A stretch of DNA of 14,367 nucleotides, taken from assembly GCF_020741395.1 (NCBI RefSeq), contig NZ_DYZA01000211.1, forward strand, positions 1-14,367, given 5' to 3'. The DNA is from Mailhella massiliensis (GTDB taxonomy: Bacteria > Desulfobacterota > Desulfovibrionia > Desulfovibrionales > Desulfovibrionaceae). Position numbers and translations under genes: made by a program. The notes under the pieces were generated by a model, which worked only from the letters and a program-made list of their open reading frames with translations, had not been told where the DNA came from and searched no databases. Below are positions 7,487 through 13,603 of the stretch, in pieces; the first letter of the stretch is position 1, and every line of letters begins with the position of its first letter.

Positions 7487-7622
7487 CCATGCTCTTTCTT
7501 CCGGACTGTTACCGTCGGCCCCGGACTTTCACCGGATCTGCGCATTTTCCCTTGAAAACGCGCCCGCGGGCTTCCCTCTGCGGGTTACCGCCGGTGGGGA
7601 ATTACACCCCGCCCTGAGAATT
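7487..7622 (-). promoter_or_regulatory. FMN riboswitch (RFN element)
   Basis: Read on the reverse strand, this stretch carries the conserved RFN blocks in order: CTCAGGGCGGGGTG, then ACCGGCGGTAA, AGCCCGCGGGC, GATCCGGTGAAAGTCCGGGG, CCGACGGTAACAGTCCGG and the closing GAAGAAAGAG. The element binds FMN in the nascent mRNA and turns down riboflavin genes when FMN is plentiful. It starts almost at the predicted transcription start and lies about 77 bases before the ribBA start codon. No strong intrinsic terminator was seen between aptamer and gene, so control is more likely translational. Confidence 0.95.
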
Positions 7623-7627
7623 TCTGT

Positions 7628-7656
7628 ATTTTTAATGTCGCTTCGCCGGCTGTCAA
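7628..7656 (-). promoter_or_regulatory. Promoter of the FMN-riboswitch/ribBA transcript
   Basis: On the reverse strand a perfect -35 box TTGACA (7656-7651) is followed after 16 bases by TAAAAA (7634-7629). Transcription would begin near 7622, exactly where the riboswitch begins, which supports the call. Confidence 0.65.
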
Positions 7657-7986
7657 GAGGCTTTCGCGTCTTTCCCCGGCGCAGTTTCGTGGAAGAGGCA
7701 GGAAATATATCCTCTGTCCGACCGGGGGCATACGGCGCTCTGCTCCATGGTTACGAAGTGAGCACAGCACGGGGCCGGACAAGGAAGCAGAAGCTTCTCT
7801 ATGGGCAGGAGGCGTCGAAAAAATGCCGGCAGCGCTATGGAGCTTTCCGCGGGCGGCTGGATGCTCATGGAAGAGCTGCTCGGAATATTGGCGAGGGCTT
7901 GCTTCTTCGAAAGGAAAGCGTTTATCCCTGACGGGGGATAGTCTTTTCGCGACCGGGGGAAAACTGGAAGCTGAGGAGAAAAGTGC
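7657..7986. other. Intergenic region with no recognised gene
   Basis: About 330 bases between the ribBA promoter and the promoter of the candidate RNA. Open frames here (for example 7635-7931 forward) lack a ribosome-binding site, overlap the ribBA promoter and show no protein-like composition. No further clear signal was seen. Confidence 0.5.
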
Positions 7987-8015
7987 TTGCCTGTGTAAAA
8001 AAAAAGGCGTATAGA
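7987..8015 (+). promoter_or_regulatory. Sigma-70 type promoter of the candidate structured RNA
   Basis: -35 TTGCCT (7987-7992), a 17-base spacer and -10 TATAGA (8010-8015). Predicted initiation is at about 8022, which coincides with the first base pair of the RNA stem at 8021-8029. Confidence 0.55.
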
Positions 8016-8020
8016 AAATA

Positions 8021-8150
8021 ATCTAAACTGAACATGCTAAGATAGAACAAAGGAATGCATGGTAAATCTCTCCTTATGGGGAGTTTAGATAAAGGGCAGT
8101 CGAGCTGCCTCTTCTAAAAGAAGCCCGGAAGCTAGCACCGGGCTTCTTCC
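8021..8150 (+). ncRNA. Candidate structured RNA of about 130 nt (unrecognised)
   Basis: A perfect 9-bp closing stem ATCTAAACT (8021-8029) with AGTTTAGAT (8082-8090) encloses two inner helices. These are CATGC/GCATG (8033-8037 with 8057-8061) and CTCC/GGGG with loop TTAT (8070-8073 with 8078-8081), the latter stacked directly on the closing stem. The layout is a three-way junction. It is followed by GGCAG/CTGCC and by the terminator hairpin at 8118-8148. A well-spaced promoter places the 5' end at the first pair. It does not match the consensus motifs I know for FMN, TPP, SAM, cobalamin, purine, c-di-GMP, fluoride or guanidine riboswitches, nor hammerhead ribozyme, 6S or SRP RNA. It could be a small RNA or a leader of the gene at 8252. 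Confidence 0.5.
8118..8150 (+). terminator. Terminator hairpin ending the candidate RNA
   Basis: Perfect 11-bp stem AAGAAGCCCGG (8118-8128) and CCGGGCTTCTT (8138-8148), loop AAGCTAGCA. On the forward strand a modest T-rich tail (TTCTTCCTT) overlaps the stem end. On the reverse strand CTTCTTTT follows, so it may work in both directions. Confidence 0.65.
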
Positions 8151-8251
8151 TTAAAAAACACTTCGTTGCAGAGCTGTTTTTTTGTGCAGAGCCGGAGTCT
8201 TGTCCGGCACAGCATCATACGCCGCTGTCAATATTCTTCAGGAGGCCCGTC

Positions 8252-8542
8252 ATGGTTCCCGTTTTTTCCGCCTCTTCGCTTGAGCTGGGCGAAGTTTCCG
8301 TGCTTGCCGAGCTGGAGTTCTTGCCCGATCAGGAACTGATGAGCCTCTGGGAACAGACGCAGTTTGCCATGGCCGCCATAGAAGGCCGCGGCGGCAGGGC
8401 GAGAATGGCCCGCGCTTATGAATATGCCGTGCTCATGGAAATGCAGAGACGGCTGGTCGGCCGCTCTGTGCATGAATTGTTCGGCTCGGACGATATCCGC
8501 CTGGAGTACGATATGATCCACCATACGGAGGCGAGAGGCTGA
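8252..8542 (+). CDS. Small protein of unknown function
   Basis: 96-residue soluble protein that I do not recognise. It has no signal peptide, membrane segment or cysteine cluster; it is helix-rich, with an acidic first third (LAELEFLPDQELMSLWEQTQ) and a central Arg/Ala-rich stretch (GRGGRARMARAYEYAVLMEMQRRL) before a charged tail. Coding potential is supported by a strong ribosome site (AGGAGG, 6 bases before the ATG) and normal composition. It stands alone, about 100 bases after the structured-RNA terminator, and a weak terminator follows. A small regulatory or accessory protein is possible, but nothing in the sequence fixes a role. Confidence 0.7.
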   Translation: MVPVFSASSLELGEVSVLAELEFLPDQELMSLWEQTQFAMAAIEGRGGRARMARAYEYAVLMEMQRRLVGRSVHELFGSDDIRLEYDMIHHTEARG

Positions 8543-8847
8543 AATTTTGTGCTTTGCAGCAAAGTATTTTTCTCCATGGCGGCGGGGGGCCATACGCGAC
8601 GACAGGGAGAATCTCCGCTCATTATAAACAGGAAAAAAGCGGCCATGCCGGCAAGGAGAGGGGAAAAGGAAAGCGGGTTCCGCCTGAAGAGACCGGCACG
8701 TTTTTTGCTTTTCCTGGGAAACGGACAGTGTCGGCACGATGCGCCTGAACTTTGAGACCTTGCATGGGTCTTTCTTCCCCGGCATGGAGCGTTTTTGGTG
8801 CGGGGAAAGGGCCTTCTGCGGAGAGAGGCGGGCTTTTGCAGCGAACT
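8543..8847. other. Intergenic region without a recognised gene
   Basis: About 305 bases between two convergent genes. The start holds a weak terminator-like hairpin, CTTTG-CAG-CAAAG (8552-8564) followed by TATTTTTCT, which may end the transcript of the gene at 8252. GGAAAAG/CTTTTCC and TGCCGG/CCGGCA repeats lie further on but make no compact structure. Open frames here have no ribosome-binding site. Confidence 0.45.
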
Positions 8848-9876
8848 TTACCCTCGTCCTGGAAGTATGACGCAGGCCTGCAGAATCTGTTCTTTTTCCG
8901 CCCAGTGGATCTTATAGGCCATGGAGGGGTGGTCGCTCATGCCCATGTCATAGCGCAGGGCCCCTTCTTCACAGAGCCAGAGAAGCTGTTCCAGCTGGAG
9001 CAGATCGCCTATGGAAAAGGCCTTCCAGTCTGCGGCATAGCTGAATTGCTGGCCGCGATAGTACGGCCCGGCCATACCGCCGAAAATAAATCCTATGTCT
9101 TTGCCTTCATGCGTGGCGAACATGACACGGGCCCCTTGGTAGAGGGAAAGCCGGCGTATCATGGTATGATAGAATTCTCGGGAGGGCGTTTCCGCCATGC
9201 CGCAATGCTCCAGTCCCTTCCAGCTTTTTTCTTCCACGGCCAGCATGCGCCCGTAGAGCCTGTCCGCCTCCGCAGGTTCGGCGGGGACATGGCGTTCCAT
9301 CATCACCCCCTGAGCGAGGGCCTTCCGGCGGGCTTTTTTCATTTTTGCCCGGAAGTTGGCAGAACGTCGGGAAAGGTATCCGTCCATGCCTCCTTCCAGG
9401 GATGCGCTGCGTTGCAAGGAGAAGGGTTGTTCAAGAAAACGGCAGAAGTGTCCCAGGTTCCGATAAAGCTGCATAAGAAGGGGACTGTCCATCTCCATGC
9501 CGCTTATGAGAAAGGCGGGCGGAAGGACATGCGTGTTCCGGGCAAAAAGGGCGACGGCGTGAGCAAGGAGCTCCTCTGCGTCCGGGCCGAGCAGCGGGCA
9601 GCCGGAGATCCAGTGCGATTCCAGAGGGGTAAAAATAGCTCTTCCTGAGGGCAGGGCCATTTCCGCAAAGGCCATGATGTTTCCTTCCTCTTCCTCAATA
9701 AGCAGGCGTCGGGAGGGATAAAAGGCGTCGTGAAAGGCGAGCTGCCATGCCGGAGTGCAGCTGAAGGGGTCGGGCTTGCCCGAGCGCGCCGCCGCTCCGG
9801 TCCAGCGCCGTACAAGTTCCGGGTTCCAGAGAAGAGAGCCGTGGGGCAGAGTGAGAAAGTCCAGAGAGGAAAGCAT
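8848..9876 (-). CDS. GNAT-fold acetyltransferase, BioF2/FemAB-like (Acetyltransf_6 type)
   Basis: 342-residue protein resembling the BioF2-like/FemAB-like acyltransferase group, in which two GNAT folds sit in tandem. The recognisable C-terminal half begins with the basic helix FRAKMKKARRKALAQG and continues with YGRMLAVEEKSWKG, then ARVMFATHEGKDIGFIFGG. It ends with RGQQFSYAADWKAFSIGDLLQLEQLLWLCEEGALRYDMGM, the typical core where such enzymes bind the acyl donor. Relatives act in exopolysaccharide, peptidoglycan or lipid modification, but the substrate here is unknown. The frame runs on to 10086, yet the extra 70 residues look like translated non-coding DNA and a candidate promoter lies inside them, so the ATG at 9876 is preferred. 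Its ribosome site is weak, which leaves the start uncertain. Confidence 0.82.
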   Translation of the reverse strand: MLSSLDFLTLPHGSLLWNPELVRRWTGAAARSGKPDPFSCTPAWQLAFHDAFYPSRRLLIEEEEGNIMAFAEMALPSGRAIFTPLESHWISGCPLLGPDAEELLAHAVALFARNTHVLPPAFLISGMEMDSPLLMQLYRNLGHFCRFLEQPFSLQRSASLEGGMDGYLSRRSANFRAKMKKARRKALAQGVMMERHVPAEPAEADRLYGRMLAVEEKSWKGLEHCGMAETPSREFYHTMIRRLSLYQGARVMFATHEGKDIGFIFGGMAGPYYRGQQFSYAADWKAFSIGDLLQLEQLLWLCEEGALRYDMGMSDHPSMAYKIHWAEKEQILQACVILPGRG

Positions 9877-9916
9877 GGTTTCTGCCGGAAAAGAAGGTTG
9901 TCCTGCCGTAAAGGGC

Positions 9917-9942
9917 AGGATAGCACAAGTTCCGCCTGTCAA
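9917..9942 (-). promoter_or_regulatory. Possible promoter of the acetyltransferase gene
   Basis: Reverse strand: TTGACA (9942-9937) and an extended -10, TGC-TATCCT (9922-9917 for the hexamer). The 14-base spacer is shorter than usual, so the extended -10 would have to carry the promoter. A hairpin, CCTGCC/GGCAGG, overlaps the -10. Confidence 0.3.
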
Positions 9943-10323
9943 GGCCGAGGTGGATTGCAGTATACCCGGTCGGAGTAAGGCGGGCAAGCAGCAGGAGACG
10001 GTTGCCGGGGCGGTACCGGTGAAAATATGTCCTTCGGCAAAGGCTCTGCCGGCGGAAAGAAGACAGCAGGCGCAGGGCAGAGGCATTAGGGCATGGTTTT
10101 CTGCGTGCCGGGCAGTGGTCCCGAGAACTCTACTCTGTCTTATCGGCAGGTTAGGGAAGATGGGATAAGCCTTGGGTGGTGAAATGCCACTCCTTTGTAA
10201 GTCAAGGAGTTTTGTTTTTTCGGAGGCGTCGCCTGAAGTGGGGAAAAGAAAAGGCAGTTTTTCTTCCGGGCGGCTTGTGCCGAAGCCTCAGAGATATTTT
10301 TCCAGAGAAGTCTCGTTCAGACA

Positions 10324-10354
10324 TAAAAAGAGGTCGCCGCAGGTGGCGGCGACC
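10324..10354 (-). terminator. Terminator of the original tRNA-Arg gene
   Basis: On the reverse strand a perfect 9-bp stem GGTCGCCGC/GCGGCGACC (loop CACCT) is followed by TCTTTTTAT. It lies 11 bases past the CCA end of the tRNA fragment, as expected for the native terminator that stayed behind when the element inserted. Confidence 0.75.
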
Positions 10355-10365
10355 ATCGGAAAAGA

Positions 10366-10410
10366 TGGTGTCCCCGGCGTGAGTCGAACACGCGGCCTAC
10401 TGCTTAGGAG
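10366..10410 (-). other. Attachment site: displaced 3' half of tRNA-Arg(CCU)
   Basis: Reading the reverse strand, the bases fit the 3' half of a tRNA exactly. They are anticodon loop CTCCTAA (10410-10404, anticodon CCU), anticodon stem GCAGT, variable AGGCC, T stem GCGTG, T loop TTCGACT, T stem CACGC, acceptor CGGGGAC, discriminator A and CCA (10368-10366). Upstream of the anticodon loop the sequence stops being tRNA: ACTGC would be needed to close the anticodon stem, but ATGTT is found. With an integrase gene alongside, this is the host's old tRNA end left at the junction. The element must carry a matching copy that restores the tRNA at its other end. Confidence 0.85.
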
Positions 10411-10527
10411 AACATCGGACAGAATACCCTGAAAAGACTTACCCTGTTGATTAATTTGCATTTTTATTCCTGCCTGTGTAAATCTGTACCTCGAAATACC
10501 CGAAAATTCGAGCGGAGTGGGTGACAG
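10411..10527. other. Element-side junction region with repeated motifs
   Basis: 117 bases between the tRNA fragment and the integrase start. TACCCTG occurs twice in direct orientation (10425-10431 and 10440-10446), with a partial third copy TACCC near 10497; these could be integrase arm-type sites. CTCGAA/TTCGAG forms an inverted repeat near 10490-10513, and TGGGTGACA is repeated across the integrase start (10518-10526 and 10529-10537). Confidence 0.4.
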
Positions 10528-11889
10528 ATGGGTGACAAGAAGAACGATGACGCAGGCAAGGGCGGCACGATTCAGTGGAAGACGATAAGCGGAAAAGAAG
10601 GGGTGATGTACAGGGAACACCCCACGCGGCGACATGGCCGCACGGCGGATCGTTGTCTTTCCATACGATACAGAACCGGCGACGGCAAGCGCCATCATGA
10701 ATCGCTCGGCTGGACGTCTCAGGGCTGGACCATCGCCCATGCTGTGAGCCTGCTGCGTGAGCTGAAGGAAAACATACGGCTGGGTCTGCGGCCGCAGTCG
10801 CTTCGGGAGAAGCGAGAAATGGCCATGCGCCGCCAGAAGGAAGAGGAGCGCCGGGCCACGATGATAAAGGCCGGCGAACTCACCTTCGGCTATCTGGCGG
10901 AGCGTTATCGGGAATGGGCGAACCATAACCGCAAGAGCGCTCATCTTACCGGTCAGCTTCTCGACGACCATATCCTGCCTGTTCTGGGCGACATGAGAGC
11001 CGTGGACATTACCTCGCAGGACATTGCCCGGCTTCAGGACATCGTGTCGAAAAAGCGCCCCCAGACCGGCCGCGGCCTGAGCGACCCGAAGGCTACGCTG
11101 GCCGTGGGCACGGTGCTCCATATTCTGAAGACGGTGCGGGAGGTGTTCAACTTCGCCCTGGAAACACCCATTGAGGGGCAGCCGGGCGTCATGCTTTTTA
11201 CCGGAGCCAATCCGGCCCGCATATCGAAGAGGGGACGCGGCGTGCGCCTGCCCCGATACGATTCCCGCAGGCTGCGTGTTCTGAATGATGACGAAATTCA
11301 TGGTCTGCTGTCCTATGCGTTGAGGAATCCTGAATCGACGGACATCCACGACATGATTCTGTTTTCTCTCGATACCGGCGTCCGCGCCGGGGAGCTGGCG
11401 TCCATTCGCCGGGAATCCGTAGATGCGGAAACCGGCACCGTGCGCATTCTTACCGGCGGCGTCGGGTCCGACCGTTCCACAAAGGGCGGGGCAACCCGGC
11501 TGGTTCGCGTGGGGCGGCTGTTCCCGGAATGTCTTGCCATGCTGAGGTGGCGGCTGAGCCTGCCTGCCTTCAGTCCGTATCTTTTCCCCGGCCGCGGCGG
11601 CGGCCCGCGCCGTGCCGACTGCCTGAGTCGTGTCATGGACCGGCTCATGCAGAAGCTGGGATACAATGATGGGGTGACCGATCCCCGCAACCGGGTGGTC
11701 TGGCACACGCTGCGGCATACCTTCGCCACCAGAATGCTGGAGAGCGGGGTGGACATCTACACGCTGAAGGTGCTGATGGGCCACCACTCGGTCACCACCA
11801 CCGAGGTTTACCTGCACCTGTGCGACCCGGACAAGCGCCGGCGGGCGCTGGCCGAAGCCGAAAGGGCTAGAGCTTCGGAACTTCGATAA
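10528..11889 (+). CDS. int: Tyrosine recombinase (phage-type integrase)
   Basis: 453-residue site-specific recombinase that integrates and excises the element at the tRNA-Arg site. An N-terminal arm-binding region (about 10-110) is followed by the SAM-like core-binding domain (about 117-210) and the catalytic domain. All catalytic positions are visible: Arg286 in DTGVRAGEL, a beta-turn Lys319, His393 and Arg396 in HTLRHTFATRML, His419 in LMGHH and nucleophile Tyr428 in EVYLHL. The length is somewhat above the usual phage integrase of about 380-420 residues because of a basic insert near 225-245. ATG at 10528 has GGAG 10 bases upstream. Its 3' end overlaps the convergent excisionase-like gene by 23 bases. 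The enzyme appears complete and active. Confidence 0.95.
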   Translation: MGDKKNDDAGKGGTIQWKTISGKEGVMYREHPTRRHGRTADRCLSIRYRTGDGKRHHESLGWTSQGWTIAHAVSLLRELKENIRLGLRPQSLREKREMAMRRQKEEERRATMIKAGELTFGYLAERYREWANHNRKSAHLTGQLLDDHILPVLGDMRAVDITSQDIARLQDIVSKKRPQTGRGLSDPKATLAVGTVLHILKTVREVFNFALETPIEGQPGVMLFTGANPARISKRGRGVRLPRYDSRRLRVLNDDEIHGLLSYALRNPESTDIHDMILFSLDTGVRAGELASIRRESVDAETGTVRILTGGVGSDRSTKGGATRLVRVGRLFPECLAMLRWRLSLPAFSPYLFPGRGGGPRRADCLSRVMDRLMQKLGYNDGVTDPRNRVVWHTLRHTFATRMLESGVDIYTLKVLMGHHSVTTTEVYLHLCDPDKRRRALAEAERARASELR

Positions 11890-12130
11890 TCGAGATTCCC
11901 TGATTTTCCAGATAGGCCAGAAGGAAGGGCGTCGGATAGACGACGGTGTCCCCGATTTTCATGCGGACCGCAGGGCCGACGGCGCGATAATCGTCGTTGG
12001 CCAGCTTTTTGGCGGAAATGGCGCCTCCGGTGAAATACTTGACCGCCTTGCGGGCAATGAACGGAGGAAGCTTGTCCACCAGGGGCTGAAGGACGGTAAG
12101 CTGGGGAGGTTCGGGCATGGTCTTGGTCAT
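11867..12130 (-). CDS. Small excisionase-like (recombination directionality factor) candidate
   Basis: 87-residue protein. The middle part (about residues 38-78) reads ISAKKLANDD, then GPAVRMKIGDTVVYPTPFLLAYLENQG. This is the turn, Arg-containing strand (VRMKIG), Tyr-Pro and closing LLAYLE helix typical of winged-helix AlpA/excisionase-like DNA-binding proteins. Position supports the idea: it lies directly beside the integrase and overlaps it by 23 bases tail to tail. It is the last gene of the early operon, so it would be made on induction. ATG at 12130 has AGGAGG close upstream and overlaps the stop of the CII gene (ATGA), so it is translationally coupled. The coding call is firm; the excisionase role is inferred. 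Confidence 0.72.
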   Translation of the reverse strand: MTKTMPEPPQLTVLQPLVDKLPPFIARKAVKYFTGGAISAKKLANDDYRAVGPAVRMKIGDTVVYPTPFLLAYLENQGISIIEVPKL

Positions 12131-12576
12131 ATGGCCTCCTCGTAATGCGTTTCCACGCTTTTGAGCAGAGAAACAATGGCCGCCAGCGCGTCGTAGCCGC
12201 TGGAGGCTATTTCATCGCGTTCCGTGCGGGTAATGGTGCCGTCTTCCAGAGCCTGCGCCATGGTGCGCATGAGCTGACCGAATTCGTCCACGGTGGAAAG
12301 GCACTGCCTGTGTACCGGATGATTGCCTTCCTGAGACGGCATGACCACGCACACGGCGTTCATGCCCGCGGCAAGATATTTCAATCCCTCCATGCTGCCG
12401 GTGAGCTTCATGAGCGGCAGAACCAGATTCGCGCCGAGCTTGTGATTCGGCTGCCGTGAAAGTTCAGACATCAATGTCTGGTAGTCCCTGCCCACGCCAG
12501 CCGCAATCTGTTTTGCGGTCAGGCCGCTGGGGGCTTCCTTCACGTCACGGTGAAGAATGGAAACAAGGCTTTCCAT
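12127..12576 (-). CDS. Phage regulatory protein CII-like (CP76 family)
   Basis: 149-residue DNA-binding regulator resembling the CP76/CII family of P2/186-like temperate phages, which helps establish the lysogenic state. The N-terminal helix-turn-helix comprises LTAKQIAAGVGRDYQTLMSELSRQPNHKLG (about residues 19-48). It continues into the family's LVLPLMKLTGSMEGLKYLAAGMNAVCVVMP, and a C-terminal helical part (about 90-149) probably mediates oligomerisation. AAGGAG lies 7 bases before the ATG at 12576. The stop overlaps the next start in ATGA. Transcription runs leftward from the switch region, behind the HTH-like gene. CII function is inferred from family and position. Confidence 0.78.
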   Translation of the reverse strand: MESLVSILHRDVKEAPSGLTAKQIAAGVGRDYQTLMSELSRQPNHKLGANLVLPLMKLTGSMEGLKYLAAGMNAVCVVMPSQEGNHPVHRQCLSTVDEFGQLMRTMAQALEDGTITRTERDEIASSGYDALAAIVSLLKSVETHYEEAI

Positions 12577-12648
12577 GCAAGGGCTCCTTTGCGTATTGCA
12601 TAAAAAGGTTTGCGTTTTCAGAGAGAAATGAATTCGATAAAGCTGAAA

Positions 12649-12963
12649 TCAGACCTGCGGCTTTTCCTCGTTCTTCATCAGGCCGGGAAAGCGGGGAGGG
12701 CGCTTTCCGCGGCCGCGGCCCTTGCCTTCGGGCGGAAGCAGTTCCAGAGGAAAGCCGAGTTCCAGCAGACGCTCCTTATACTGAGGAGGGCAGCTTTCTA
12801 TGAGCCGCTGCCTTGCGCTGGAATACGGCCAGCCCAGCTGACGGGCCACGTCGGGAATGGAAATGTCGTAGCCGGCCATCCATGCGTACAGCTTTTCGAC
12901 ACGGGCCTTCTGCTCGGCAGACATCTGAGAAAGGGGAGTGGCGCTGAGTTTTCTTGCAGTCAT
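12649..12963 (-). CDS. Small HTH-like protein at the Cro position
   Basis: 104-residue basic protein that I do not recognise as a named family. The central stretch MSAEQKARVEKLYAWMAGYDISIPDVARQLGWPYSSARQRLIE (about residues 14-56) has the spacing of a helix-turn-helix (DVARQLG-WPYSSARQRL). A Pro/Gly/Arg-rich tail (GKGRGRGKRPPRFPG) could add DNA contacts. It is the first gene of the leftward operon, just outside the divergent operator region, where temperate phages keep a Cro-type or early regulator. The ATG at 12963 was chosen for AGGAAAG just upstream; an in-frame TTG at 12996 overlaps a TTGACA motif and lacks a ribosome site. A 72-base gap separates it from the CII gene. Confidence 0.7.
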   Translation of the reverse strand: MTARKLSATPLSQMSAEQKARVEKLYAWMAGYDISIPDVARQLGWPYSSARQRLIESCPPQYKERLLELGFPLELLPPEGKGRGRGKRPPRFPGLMKNEEKPQV

Positions 12964-13005
12964 GTTTCTTTCCTGATAAGAAAACAAGAGTGTCAAACAA
13001 GAGAG

Positions 13006-13057
13006 TATCTAGCCTATATATGGGTAAAGATAGGCTTGATATTATCTTAATGTCAAG
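13006..13057. promoter_or_regulatory. Operator region of the lysogeny switch
   Basis: Two interlocking dyads. TATCTAGCCTAT (13006-13017) pairs with ATAGGCTTGATA (13030-13041) with one mismatch. CTTGATATTA (13035-13044) and TAATGTCAAG (13048-13057) flank a 3-base centre with one mismatch, which is the classic form of a repressor operator. A third half-site-like TGTCAA lies at 12991. They cover the -35, -10 and start of the leftward promoter and lie 35 bases before the repressor gene, so the repressor is the likely ligand. Confidence 0.6.
13027..13056 (-). promoter_or_regulatory. Leftward early promoter
   Basis: Reverse strand: consensus -35 TTGACA (13056-13051), an 18-base spacer and TATCTT (13032-13027), giving a start near 13020. 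It would drive the HTH-like, CII-like and excisionase-like genes and is overlapped by both operator dyads. Confidence 0.6.
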
Positions 13058-13091
13058 AATGAAAAGGTGACTAAAGGAAGGTTTTATTCCT

Positions 13092-13583
13092 ATGGAACTT
13101 TTTGAGCGCATACGGAAACTTACGGCAAAACTTGAAGTTTCACAGGCTAAGTTTGCGGAATCGCTTTCTATTCATCCTCGCACGCTCAACGGGTGGATGA
13201 GTGCCGAGCGTCAGGATAATTTCTGGCCTGTTCTTCCGAAAATTCTGGAAGTCTATCCGCGTCTTTCACGTCAGTGGCTGTACTTCGAGGAAGGGCCGAT
13301 GTTCATAGGGAAGGATGTGCCCATGCACGAGTCCGTGCCCATGCAGGAAGTGCAGACCGCCATTGAACAGATGGCCAGAGACGCCAGCGGCATGAACAAG
13401 ACCATCTATCAGCTGATTGCCGGGCAGGTCGTTATCGAAGCGCCCGACGCCGCCGAGAAGATCCGCAGACTGGAAGAAGAGCTGTACGCCGAGCGCAAGC
13501 TGAACAGACAGCTCACCACGAAACTCCTTTTGGGAGATAGCGCGGAAGAAGAAACCACACGAACGGCCGGAAGGCCCGCATAA
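13092..13583 (+). CDS. CI-like phage repressor without a protease domain
   Basis: 163-residue repressor expected to hold the element silent by binding the operators just upstream. Residues 1-70 match the phage CI-repressor helix-turn-helix type: VSQAKFAESLSIHPRTLNGWMSAER is the HTH, followed by ILEVYPRLSRQWLYFEEGPMF, the usual end of that domain. The C-terminal part is helical, with a heptad-like stretch IRRLEEELYAERKLNRQLTTKLL (about 124-146) suited to oligomerisation. There is no S24 LexA-like peptidase domain and no Ala-Gly cleavage site with a Ser/Lys dyad, so RecA-driven self-cleavage is unlikely. AAAGGAAGG lies about 10 bases before the ATG, within a small hairpin. It is transcribed divergently from the leftward early operon. 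Confidence 0.85.
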   Translation: MELFERIRKLTAKLEVSQAKFAESLSIHPRTLNGWMSAERQDNFWPVLPKILEVYPRLSRQWLYFEEGPMFIGKDVPMHESVPMQEVQTAIEQMARDASGMNKTIYQLIAGQVVIEAPDAAEKIRRLEEELYAERKLNRQLTTKLLLGDSAEEETTRTAGRPA

Positions 13584-13603
13584 CGCTGTTTCGTCCTTTA
13601 CGG

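Noticed and set aside
7635..7931. A 98-codon forward frame after the ribBA promoter
   Set aside because: No ribosome site, overlaps the divergent promoter and has an arginine-rich random-looking composition.
8752..9648. A 298-codon forward frame opposite the acetyltransferase
   Set aside because: The reverse strand carries a recognisable BioF2/FemAB-like domain; the forward reading has no protein-like features.
9877..10086. N-terminal extension of the acetyltransferase to 10086
   Set aside because: Composition looks non-coding, no ribosome site precedes it and a candidate promoter lies inside it.
10366..10410. A complete tRNA gene
   Set aside because: Only the 3' half is present; neither the 5' acceptor strand GTCCCCG nor a D arm can be found at the right distance, so it is an attachment-site remnant.
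10288..11817. A 509-codon open frame on the reverse strand opposite the integrase
   Set aside because: The forward strand encodes a complete tyrosine recombinase with all catalytic residues; the antisense frame also runs through the tRNA fragment and terminator.
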